DNA of 64,000 nt from an uncultured Alphaproteobacteria bacterium. Lineage in GTDB: Bacteria > Pseudomonadota > Alphaproteobacteria > RF32 > CAG-239. The DNA is taken from assembly GCA_934277545.1 (NCBI GenBank), contig CAKQUG010000005.1:62001-126000 (forward strand), read 5' to 3'. The notes under the pieces were generated by a model, which did not search any database, had not been told where the DNA came from, and saw only the letters and a program-made list of their open reading frames with translations. Position 1 is the stretch's first letter; each line of letters starts with the position of its first letter. The translations under genes were made by a program, and so were the position numbers. Positions 18,094 through 25,957 of this stretch are shown here, one piece after another.

Positions 18094-18381
18094 ATGAACA
18101 TCAAACCATTACACGATAAAGTTTTAATCAAGCGTGTAGATGAAGAAACAAAAACTGCCGGCGGAATCATTATTCCTGACACGGCAAAAGAAAAACCGTC
18201 TGAAGGCGTTGTTGAAGCTGTGGGCAACGGCCGTGTTGCTCCTGACGGAAAAATTATCGCTTTGTCCGTAAAAGCCGGCGACCGTGTGTTGTTTGGCAAA
18301 TGGGCAGGCACAGAGATTAAGGTTAACGGCGAATCTCGTTTGATTGTTAACGAATCTGATATTTTAGCTATTATTGAATAA
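18094..18381 (+). CDS. groES: Co-chaperonin GroES (Hsp10)
   Basis: A 95-residue lid of the GroEL folding chamber. It opens with NIKPLHDKVLIKRV, has the mobile loop EETKTAGGIIIPDTAKEKP and ends ESDILAIIE. I start it at the ATG at 18094, behind TAGGAG; an upstream in-frame codon would add six residues not found in the family. It is followed 20 bases later by groEL. Confidence 0.98.
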   Translation: MNIKPLHDKVLIKRVDEETKTAGGIIIPDTAKEKPSEGVVEAVGNGRVAPDGKIIALSVKAGDRVLFGKWAGTEIKVNGESRLIVNESDILAIIE

Positions 18382-18401
18382 TCTGCGAAAGGTAAATTAA
18401 A

Positions 18402-20042
18402 ATGGCTGCAAAAGACATTAAATTTGGAACTGACGCCCGCAGCAAAATGCTTAAAGGCGTCGAAACTTTGGCAAAAACCGTAAAAGTTACATTGGGGCCT
18501 AAAGGCCGTAATGTAATGCTTGACAAATCTTACGGTGCGCCGAAATTAACAAAAGACGGCGTTTCGGTTGCTAAAGAAGTCGCTTTGTCCGATAAATTTG
18601 AAAACATGGGCGCTCAGCTGATTAAAGAAGTTGCACAAAAAACAGCTGACAAAGCCGGCGACGGTACAACTACCGCCACTGTTTTGGCCGAAGCAATTAT
18701 CCGCGAAGGCTGCAAAGCCGTTGCCGCCGGAATGAATCCTATGGATGTAAAACGCGGTATTGATATGGCTGTAGAAGCCGTGGTTAATGACGTAAAATCA
18801 CGTTCTAAAGCCGTTCAATCATCCGGTGAAATCGCTCAGGTCGGCACAATTTCGGCTAACGGCGACACCACAATCGGTGAATATTTAGCAAAAGCTATGG
18901 AAAAAGTTGGAAATGAGGGTGTAATTACCGTTGAAGACGCAAAAGGGTTGGAAACTGAATTAGACGTTGTAGAAGGCATGCAATTTGACCGCGGTTATTT
19001 ATCTCCTTATTTTGTAACTAATCCGGAGAAAATGAACTGCGAATATGATAATCCGTACATTTTACTGTACGACAAGAAAATTTCTAACTTACAGCCGATG
19101 ATTTCTATTTTGGAAGCGATTGTACAATCGGGACGCGCTTTGGTTATTATCGCTGAAGATATTGAAGGCGAGGCTTTGGCTACTTTGGTTGTCAACAGAA
19201 TCCGCGGCGGTTTGAAAGTTTGCGCTGTAAAAGCCCCTGGTTTTGGCGACAGACGCAAAGCTATGCTGCAGGATATGGCTGTCTTGACCGGTGGTCAGGT
19301 TATTTCTGACGAATTGGGTATGAAGATTGAAAACGTTACTTTGGATATGCTTGGCACGGCTAAACGCGTTGAAATTACCAAAGACGACACGACAATCATT
19401 GACGGCGCCGGCGATAAAGAAGCCATTGCAGGCAGAACGGCTCAAATTCGTCAGGAAATCAGCCAAACGACCTCTGATTATGACCGTGAAAAACTGCAAG
19501 AGCGTTTGGGCAAACTTTCCGGCGGTGTTGCTGTTATCAAAGTAGGCGGCGCTTCTGAAGTTGAAGTAAAAGAAAAGAAAGACCGTATTGACGACGCTTT
19601 GCACGCAACCCGTGCTGCTGTTAAAGAAGGCATTGTAGCCGGCGGCGGTACCGCTTTGCTGTATGCTACAAAGGCTTTGGAAAATGTAAAAACAAATAAT
19701 CAAGACCAAAACGTTGGCATTGACATTATCCGCCGCGCTTTGCAAGCTCCGTTGCGTCAAATTGCCGAAAACGCCGGTGTTGATGGTGCGGTTGTTGCCG
19801 GTAAATTGCTGGAAAGCAAAGATTATAACTACGGTTATAACGCTGCTGCCGGTGAATATACCGATATGATTAAATCCGGTATTGTTGACCCGACAATGGT
19901 TGTCAGAACCGCTTTGCAAGACGCCGCTTCTGTTGGTGGTTTGTTAATCACAACCGAAGCTATGGTTACAGAAATTCCTGAAAAAGAATGCCATTGCGGC
20001 GACGCTGCTGCCGCTGCCGGTGGTATGGGCGGAATGTACTGA
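18402..20042 (+). CDS. groEL: Chaperonin GroEL (Hsp60)
   Basis: A 546-residue chaperonin subunit that forms the double-ring folding chamber with GroES. It opens AAKDIKFGTDARSKMLKGV, has the ATP-binding VTLGPKGRNVMLDK and GDGTTTATVLA, and ends in the Gly-Met tail GGMGGMY. The C-terminal segment also has two Cys and a His (CHCGD), which is uncommon just ahead of the tail. It is the last gene of a two-gene operon closed by a strong terminator. Confidence 0.98.
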   Translation: MAAKDIKFGTDARSKMLKGVETLAKTVKVTLGPKGRNVMLDKSYGAPKLTKDGVSVAKEVALSDKFENMGAQLIKEVAQKTADKAGDGTTTATVLAEAIIREGCKAVAAGMNPMDVKRGIDMAVEAVVNDVKSRSKAVQSSGEIAQVGTISANGDTTIGEYLAKAMEKVGNEGVITVEDAKGLETELDVVEGMQFDRGYLSPYFVTNPEKMNCEYDNPYILLYDKKISNLQPMISILEAIVQSGRALVIIAEDIEGEALATLVVNRIRGGLKVCAVKAPGFGDRRKAMLQDMAVLTGGQVISDELGMKIENVTLDMLGTAKRVEITKDDTTIIDGAGDKEAIAGRTAQIRQEISQTTSDYDREKLQERLGKLSGGVAVIKVGGASEVEVKEKKDRIDDALHATRAAVKEGIVAGGGTALLYATKALENVKTNNQDQNVGIDIIRRALQAPLRQIAENAGVDGAVVAGKLLESKDYNYGYNAAAGEYTDMIKSGIVDPTMVVRTALQDAASVGGLLITTEAMVTEIPEKECHCGDAAAAAGGMGGMY

Positions 20043-20061
20043 TAACAATTTTGGTTATACG

Positions 20062-20100
20062 CTCCCTGTTTTGATTACTTCAAAGCAGGGAGTTTTTTTT
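20062..20100 (+). terminator. Terminator after groEL
   Basis: A 13-bp stem (CTCCCTGTTTTGA with TCAAAGCAGGGAG, one G-T pair) has a 5-base loop and is followed by eight T. Confidence 0.92.
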
Positions 20101-20223
20101 ATATTTGGCACAATATGTTTCAGGCGGTTTGAATTAGAATTAACAAAAATAGAGAAAAGAATGATAAAATATGCTTAACCTAAAGACGTTACACAAAATT
20201 AACAACGCCGAAAGTAAAATTAT

Positions 20224-20253
20224 AAATTACCGCTAAGTATATAGCGGTAATTT
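20224..20253. repeat. 12-bp perfect inverted repeat in the groEL-mscS gap
   Basis: Arms AAATTACCGCTA and TAGCGGTAATTT enclose a 6-base loop. It lies in the 275-base gap between the groEL terminator and the mscS terminator, where no gene is seen. It may be a second terminator or a small transcript; no promoter is obvious. Confidence 0.5.
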
Positions 20254-20283
20254 ACTGAAATTTGAACACATCTGAAAGTAAAG

Positions 20284-20305
20284 AAGCCGCTTTTTCAAGC
20301 GGCTT
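20284..20305 (-). terminator. Terminator after the MscS-family gene
   Basis: Arms AAGCCGCTT and AAGCGGCTT with a 4-base loop lie 13 bases beyond the stop codon on the minus strand; the T tract is broken (CTTTACTTTC). Confidence 0.7.
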
Positions 20306-20317
20306 GCTGTTATTTTA

Positions 20318-22741
20318 TTATTGTTGCGTTTCACCTTTTTTGAGAGCATAGAACTGATTTTCTTGTGCCACTTTTTCGCCGGAGTGAACCACTATCTGCG
20401 GGAACGGAATTTCTATTCCCTCGTCAATAAAGCGTTTGTTGATGGCAAAACGCAAATCGCTCGGCACAATCCAACCTTTCCAAATATCATTGGTATAGCA
20501 ACGCAGTTCAAAGTTCAAACTGCTGTCGGCAAAATCTTTGAACAACACATAAGGCGCCGGATTTTTCATAACATATTTATGAGCAAGCGCACATTCCAAC
20601 AAAATTTTACGCACTTTTTCCACATCCGAACCATAAGCCACCCCAACGGAAATGCTTTGGCGCGAGATATTGTCGCCGTGGGTCAAATTTACGATAGAGC
20701 TGGAAAGCAAAGTCGCGTTAGGCACAATCACGCTGGTGCGGTTAAAACTTTCCATTTCGGTTGAACGAATGTTGATTTGCTTAATTTTACCTTCCGTACC
20801 GTTCATAATTACCCAATCGCCCACCTTAAACGGACGCTCAAACAAAATGATGACACCTGAAACAAGGTTCTTAATTACGTCCTGCAAACCAAAACCGATA
20901 CCTACCGACAAAGCACCGGCGATGAATGCGAGGTTAGTTAAATCTACACCGACGGCGATAATGGCCAGTAAGCACGAGATTATAAACCCGACGAAGCTGA
21001 TACCTGAAATTAAAGAGTGCTTAATGCCGTCGTCAATATCCATATTGTTAAAGACATTGGTAGCTAAATGTTTTTTAATCAGCTTAACCACGGTTAAAGA
21101 CACAAAGAACACCAAAATACCAAAGGCAATGGCAATAAGTGAAATTTGCACGCCGCCGATTTTGAAACCGAATAACAGTTTTTTACCCATTTGCAGCATA
21201 AAATCGCCCGGTAAACCCCACAGATTAAGCAAAGTGAAAATAAAGGTTAAAACCAAAATAGGATTTATAAAAGAGGTTATCCAAAATTCTATTTTGCTGA
21301 CATTGCGTTTAGTTACTTTTATAGATTTCATCCACGGGCTAGCGAGCACCAAACGCTTTAATATATCAATAAAGGCATGGCGGAATAATTCAAAAATACC
21401 GAATATAACCATGGATAAAATCAGATTGCGTAAAATAAATGAAGAAAGCTCAGGGTAACCGATTAAAGACAAACCGAATGCTGTTGCTAACAACAAATTA
21501 CTGGCAACCATAATTTTAAAACCGCTGTCCAAGGAATCGTGATCTTCTTCGTTTTCTTCGATATCTTCAGCTGTAATTCCTTTCATCTCACGATAAGAAT
21601 CTACAGCAATTTTAATTATCCATATCAGGAAAAATGCTTTAACCGCACATGAAATCATCGTCAAAAAGTGTATGGTATCAATGGAATATTTTGCTTTTTG
21701 AGCAACAGTAACCTGTATAAGAGCAATGGCGTTGCATATAATAAACAAGAATATCACTCTGGTAAAGCGCAGAGCTTGGTCGTTTGGAATGTTAAACAAT
21801 CGCCATTGCGGATGATTCGGCGCAAAAGTAACACGAGAAATAGTTGCCTCGATAATCGCCAAAAAAGAGGCAAAACCGCTTATCATCAAAACATGTCCCA
21901 ACAGACTGTCTCCAAAAATTTTAGTGCTGACCATCCAAATCATGCAGGCGCCGACAAAGGCATCCGGAATCAAACCTCGAGCAATAGCGACAGCTATGGC
22001 GGCAACAATTTTACGGCTGAAATGCGGCAATTCAATGTCGTCTTTATATCCCCAGTGCGTTAAAATGTATTTACGCAGAATAATAGCGACAGCTAACGCG
22101 GCAATCAAAATCAGCGCCATGGAAACAATGCTCAAAATTGTGTAACTGCGGTCTTCGGCCGGTATTCCCTGATACCAGTCAACCGGCGATTTGGTAATAT
22201 TCCAAAAGAAAATGGCATATAATTTCAAGCTGTTAAAGAAGACCATAGGGTTAATCAAGGCGGACTGTTTGGTGATTAAATCTCCGTAAACACGTTTGCT
22301 GCGAGCATTCAAAACCTGAGCGGTCAAGTCTTCTATTTTAACAATCAGTAAATCCGCTTCTTTCAGCACACGGTCTTCGGCGGTTAGCTGTTTAGTCAAG
22401 TCAGCACGCTGTCTGGTTATTACCTTGTCTTCTGTAGCGCCTTCTTTAGGTTCTCCAAGGGCATCAAGCTGTTTTTGGATATATTTTATATCCTTGTCTA
22501 AATCTTTGCGGGTACCGCTGATTTGTGCTTCTTGTTCGCTTAAATAACTGACATAACTGTTTATGTTATCTTCAGTTAAATTTTCTTTTTTCAACTCATT
22601 GTCAATTTGTTCCAGTTTTTTATTTATCTTATTAAAATCTATGGAATTTTTAGAATCCGCACCGTCAGCGGCTTGCAGATTACCGGCCAGTAATACAATG
22701 GTAAAAAAAGCAATAAAAACAGCTTTAAAAAGTTTAGCCAT
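20318..22741 (-). CDS. Large MscS-family mechanosensitive channel
   Basis: An 807-residue inner-membrane channel that opens under osmotic down-shock. A signal peptide (VFIAFFTIVLLAGNLQAA) is followed by a periplasmic coiled-coil region to about residue 180. About ten hydrophobic segments come next. The MscS pore and beta domain lie near residues 600-740: the Gly/Ala-rich pore helix GALSVGIGFGLQDVIKNLVSG, then ILFERPFKVGDWVIM, then IRSTEMESFNRTSVIVPNA. The extended N-terminal portion places it with MscK/YbdG-type large members. The stop lies close to a terminator, and an Asd-like gene lies 9 bases upstream in the same orientation, so the two form an operon. Confidence 0.9.
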   Translation of the reverse strand: MAKLFKAVFIAFFTIVLLAGNLQAADGADSKNSIDFNKINKKLEQIDNELKKENLTEDNINSYVSYLSEQEAQISGTRKDLDKDIKYIQKQLDALGEPKEGATEDKVITRQRADLTKQLTAEDRVLKEADLLIVKIEDLTAQVLNARSKRVYGDLITKQSALINPMVFFNSLKLYAIFFWNITKSPVDWYQGIPAEDRSYTILSIVSMALILIAALAVAIILRKYILTHWGYKDDIELPHFSRKIVAAIAVAIARGLIPDAFVGACMIWMVSTKIFGDSLLGHVLMISGFASFLAIIEATISRVTFAPNHPQWRLFNIPNDQALRFTRVIFLFIICNAIALIQVTVAQKAKYSIDTIHFLTMISCAVKAFFLIWIIKIAVDSYREMKGITAEDIEENEEDHDSLDSGFKIMVASNLLLATAFGLSLIGYPELSSFILRNLILSMVIFGIFELFRHAFIDILKRLVLASPWMKSIKVTKRNVSKIEFWITSFINPILVLTFIFTLLNLWGLPGDFMLQMGKKLLFGFKIGGVQISLIAIAFGILVFFVSLTVVKLIKKHLATNVFNNMDIDDGIKHSLISGISFVGFIISCLLAIIAVGVDLTNLAFIAGALSVGIGFGLQDVIKNLVSGVIILFERPFKVGDWVIMNGTEGKIKQINIRSTEMESFNRTSVIVPNATLLSSSIVNLTHGDNISRQSISVGVAYGSDVEKVRKILLECALAHKYVMKNPAPYVLFKDFADSSLNFELRCYTNDIWKGWIVPSDLRFAINKRFIDEGIEIPFPQIVVHSGEKVAQENQFYALKKGETQQ

Positions 22742-22750
22742 GGATTTTTC

Positions 22751-23755
22751 CTATTTTTTTAACAAAATTTTCAAAATGTTATAAGCGTTTTGAGCGGTAC
22801 CGGCGCGCAAATCATCGGCCACGCACCAAAAACTGAAACCGTTTTCAACTGAAATGTCCTGACGCAAGCGGCTGATGTAAATATCGCTTTCGCCCTGAAC
22901 ATCGTTAATTGAAACATAGCCGCAGTCAACGTGTTTATCAAAAACCACCACGCCTTTGGTATCACGCATAAGGTTGCGAATCTGGTCTATATCCACATCA
23001 TCGGCACATTCAACATTAACAAATTCGCCAATACCGATAAAAGCAGGAACAACGGCGCAATTAGCGTGTACTTTTATATTTCCGCCTAAAATTTTTTTAA
23101 TTTCAACATTCGCTGCCCACTCATATTTTGTTTCATCGCCTATAAATTCGCCAACTTGCGGCAAAACGTTAAAGGCAATTTGTTTATGAAAGATTTTTTC
23201 ATCATCAACAATAGGTTCGTTCATAAAAATTTTACGAGTTTGTGCAAAAAGCTCATCCATCGCCTCACGGCCATAAATGGAGGCAGACATATAAGTGTTA
23301 ATCACAAAACGTTTAATTTTATGATTTGCCGCAACTTTTTGCAAAGGCAACATAATTTGCGTTACTTGCGGTGACGGAACGGCAATAATTCCTTTTTTGG
23401 CATCGGAAATTTTTTCATCATTCAAGCCGGCAATAATTAACGGAACATCCGAATCGGCTGAATGAGCCATAGAACAATCTATTACCATAACTTTTTTGGA
23501 CGAAGCATGAGGAATGTAACGTTTGGCAACTTCTTCAGAAGTAGCAAACACCGCGATTTTAACTGATGAAAAATCAAAATCGTCTAAATTCCAAACATCC
23601 ATATCAACATCTTCGCCGTATGAAACCTGAGTACCGAGCGGACTGTTTGTATCTACCGCAAAAATACTGTCGGCAGATATGCCGTTTTCTTCCAAAATAT
23701 TTAATATTTCACGACCTAAACTATTATTTACACCAACAATGGCAATTTTATTCAT
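22751..23755 (-). CDS. Aspartate-semialdehyde dehydrogenase homologue (USG-1-like), catalytic residues missing
   Basis: A 334-residue protein with the whole Asd fold: NAD(P)-binding IAIVGVNNSLGREIL at the start, dimerisation stretch INTYMSASIYGREAMDEL, and FWCVADDLRAGTAQNAY at the end. The active site is gone. Where Asd has NPNCSTIQM, this has VPSPQVTQIM, so Cys is replaced. Where Asd has RVPVFxGHSE, this has VVPAFIGIGE, so both Arg and His are lost. This is the same pattern as E. coli USG-1 (IAVPDSLTSQLL). It therefore probably cannot make aspartate semialdehyde for Lys, Met, Thr and diaminopimelate. An automatic pipeline would likely call it Asd. It is co-oriented with the MscS gene. Confidence 0.85.
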   Translation of the reverse strand: MNKIAIVGVNNSLGREILNILEENGISADSIFAVDTNSPLGTQVSYGEDVDMDVWNLDDFDFSSVKIAVFATSEEVAKRYIPHASSKKVMVIDCSMAHSADSDVPLIIAGLNDEKISDAKKGIIAVPSPQVTQIMLPLQKVAANHKIKRFVINTYMSASIYGREAMDELFAQTRKIFMNEPIVDDEKIFHKQIAFNVLPQVGEFIGDETKYEWAANVEIKKILGGNIKVHANCAVVPAFIGIGEFVNVECADDVDIDQIRNLMRDTKGVVVFDKHVDCGYVSINDVQGESDIYISRLRQDISVENGFSFWCVADDLRAGTAQNAYNILKILLKK

Positions 23756-23849
23756 AATGAGCCTCTTAAAAAAAACTTTTATTCATGCCCGTATGATAAA
23801 ACAAAAATGTTTACAAATAAATAAAATTTACTCTAAAAAATATAAAATA

Positions 23850-25256
23850 TCAGCGTTCAACAGACTTTTGCAATGAAGATAAAGCTGTTAAACCTTTTTG
23901 TTGAGTTTGAGTAATGGTGTTGCCCTCTTTTTTTACCGGTTCATTTATAGCCGCTGAAATACGTCCGCTTAGTTGCAGCATTTTTTTAGGATTTGACAGT
24001 GCTTTAGCCAATGTTTTTTGATCTTTTTTCTGCGACCCCGGCAAAGCATCGCTTATTTGCTTACCCTCATCCAAACTGAATCCTGTTCTTTCTTTAGTTA
24101 TTTTATTTGCCTCAATCATAAAATTTTCTGAAAGTTGAAAATCTTCTTTAGGCAGATACTGAGAAAGTTTACCAACTTTTATACCGAGTTTTTGTATTTC
24201 CGGATTTTGATCAAAAGAATCAAACATTTTGTCTTTGCGTTGAGAATAGTCCTGCTCATTTCCAATTAACAAACCGGCAGCATTTACGTCATTTGATAAA
24301 GAAACTCGTCTCATAGTTGAAGGAACTTGTTCTTTCATATAAATTTCCAGATAATTTTCCTTCCACATTTTTATTGTACCATTTACCATAAGCTCTTTTG
24401 CTTCATGACTATCTGGATTAAGGCCTCCGGCGATTGCTTCTTTGTAAAACGAAAACTCTCCACCCAATACATCAAATTCTTTAAGTGCTTCTTCTTTAGA
24501 TGCTCCCGCAGATAAAGATTCTTTATATTTATGATTTGCAACAACCAGCTCAGCCACATTTGCCGAACATTCATCCCAACAATTTAACTTTCCATATTCT
24601 ACGGCATTCAAGCCCGGTGCATACGCATTATTTAAATCATTTATTTTATGTTGATTTTCGTGAGTTATAAAACTAATTTCTTCTGAAGGTGTCGCGGTAA
24701 AACGGTTATATTTTTCTATAATTTGCTGCGCTTGTTCAGGAGTATAATTTTTACTTTCTTTCAATTCATTAAGTTCTTCTGGTGTTAAATTAAACGAATT
24801 TATTATAATATTTTTTTCAGTAGATGAATATCCTCCCACTGTAACGCCACCCTTCTCATTAATATCGTCTAAAAAAGATTCCAAATCTTTTTTGTGCGTT
24901 CCGTCTTTTTCAGCATTGTTAAATGCTTGTTGCTGTTCTTTGCTATATTCTTTTTTAGCTGTTTTAGTAGAAGCCTGCATATTCTTGTCACATACCGCAT
25001 TATCAACAATCGTATATTGTTCTCCATTTTCTCTGACAAATTCAAACGCTTTGCCATTTTCTAAAGAAATTACAAGGGTATTACTTTTTCCTTTTTGGTA
25101 GTCTTTAACTCTTTGTAATGCCTCTTTCTTTCGTGCATCTATTTGCTCTTTAGTATAGCTTTGTGCTTGAGCGGCTGTCGGAGATGCCAACACTAATGCT
25201 AAACTAAGCGTTGTACATTTAGATTTCAAAAACTTATTCATCGATTCAAGCGACAT
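23850..25256 (-). CDS. Secreted HExxH protein, putative metallopeptidase
   Basis: A 468-residue protein I cannot place in a named family. I start it at the ATG at 25256, which has AAGGGTGG upstream; ORF calls may begin at a GTG three codons earlier, and the signal peptide proper starts at MNKFLKSKC. The signal peptide ends in SPTAAQAQ. The zinc-type motif is H199-E200-N-Q-H203 (ISFITHENQHKIND), and a candidate third ligand, E229 (WDECSANVAE), lies 26 residues later, which suits a gluzincin. The surroundings are Lys, Gln and Glu-rich and helical. It should act in the periplasm or outside. No partner gene is evident; Asd-like lies downstream. Confidence 0.6.
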   Translation of the reverse strand: MSLESMNKFLKSKCTTLSLALVLASPTAAQAQSYTKEQIDARKKEALQRVKDYQKGKSNTLVISLENGKAFEFVRENGEQYTIVDNAVCDKNMQASTKTAKKEYSKEQQQAFNNAEKDGTHKKDLESFLDDINEKGGVTVGGYSSTEKNIIINSFNLTPEELNELKESKNYTPEQAQQIIEKYNRFTATPSEEISFITHENQHKINDLNNAYAPGLNAVEYGKLNCWDECSANVAELVVANHKYKESLSAGASKEEALKEFDVLGGEFSFYKEAIAGGLNPDSHEAKELMVNGTIKMWKENYLEIYMKEQVPSTMRRVSLSNDVNAAGLLIGNEQDYSQRKDKMFDSFDQNPEIQKLGIKVGKLSQYLPKEDFQLSENFMIEANKITKERTGFSLDEGKQISDALPGSQKKDQKTLAKALSNPKKMLQLSGRISAAINEPVKKEGNTITQTQQKGLTALSSLQKSVER

Positions 25257-25337
25257 TACATCCACCCTTTTAATATGCTATTAAGTAAGTATAACAGATT
25301 TATAAACTTTATGCAATCAGTTATAAATCATAAAACG

Positions 25338-25369
25338 CAAAAACAGCACTCGTTTTCACGAGTGCTGTT
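25338..25369 (-). terminator. Terminator after the 157-residue foreign-looking gene
   Basis: On the minus strand, 11-bp arms AACAGCACTCG and CGAGTGCTGTT enclose a 6-base loop and run into TTTTTG. Confidence 0.88.
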
Positions 25370-25390
25370 AAAAATTTGCTTAGAAGCTGA

Positions 25391-25864
25391 TTAGAAATCC
25401 ATGTCTTCAGTACCAGCCTCACTGTCGCAAACGGCAGCTACCACTTCCAGGCTGAGCGGGGAAAGACGCTTGCGTGGCTTGCGAGGAGCAACTGATAACG
25501 CTTGATAACGCTTGAAGCCGTTGACCGTGTCCTTAAGTCCATAGGTTACCCCCTTGATGCGGAAATTGCCGAGAACCTCAGTCTCCGAAGCAATAACCGA
25601 CGAGTCGACAATCTTGGCAGAACCTGTCTGGATATCCACGATAGCGTTGAGGTTCTTTGAATGCTTGATGAACGCGTAGAACGGCACAGAGGCATTCTTC
25701 TTGAACATCGGCACGCGCAGTACGATTTTTACCATCTGGGGCTGAGCTTCGCACGAAGAAAGGTCCACGAGATTAGGATTCTTCTTGTTAAAATCTTCAA
25801 AAGCCTTGTTAGCCTTGATGTTAGCAACCATAGTGTTCAACTTCTTTTCAGCAATAGTACTCAT
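25391..25864 (-). CDS. Small protein of unknown function with foreign codon use
   Basis: A 157-residue soluble protein with no recognisable domain. It has a helical N-terminus, a central part likely rich in beta strands (VKIVLRVPMFKK, NAIVDIQTGSAKIVDS, GNFRIKGVTYGL) and a basic then acidic tail (RKPRKRLSP ... GTEDMDF). Its codons differ sharply from the neighbours: Lys is mostly AAG rather than AAA, with many GGC, ACC and CTC, giving about 50% GC. No Shine-Dalgarno sequence precedes the ATG; the leader is nearly all A and T. That leader style is usual in Bacteroidetes. It has its own promoter and terminator, so it forms an independent unit, probably gained by transfer. Confidence 0.75.
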   Translation of the reverse strand: MSTIAEKKLNTMVANIKANKAFEDFNKKNPNLVDLSSCEAQPQMVKIVLRVPMFKKNASVPFYAFIKHSKNLNAIVDIQTGSAKIVDSSVIASETEVLGNFRIKGVTYGLKDTVNGFKRYQALSVAPRKPRKRLSPLSLEVVAAVCDSEAGTEDMDF

Positions 25865-25907
25865 AGTAATAATATTTAAAACGTTAATAATAAATTCAAT
25901 ACCAATT

Positions 25908-25936
25908 TATATAGCATATCTTTTTGGCAAAAGCAA
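25908..25936 (-). promoter_or_regulatory. Promoter of the 157-residue gene
   Basis: On the minus strand, -35 TTGCTT (25931-25936) and -10 TATATA (25908-25913) have a 17-bp spacer. A leader of about 40 A/T-rich bases without a ribosome-binding site follows. Confidence 0.5.
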
Positions 25937-25957
25937 GCATAATTTGTCAAAAAATAT

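Noticed and set aside
19089..19919. A 276-residue reading frame antisense to groEL
   Set aside because: It mirrors the codon pattern of groEL and has no ribosome site or recognisable protein features.
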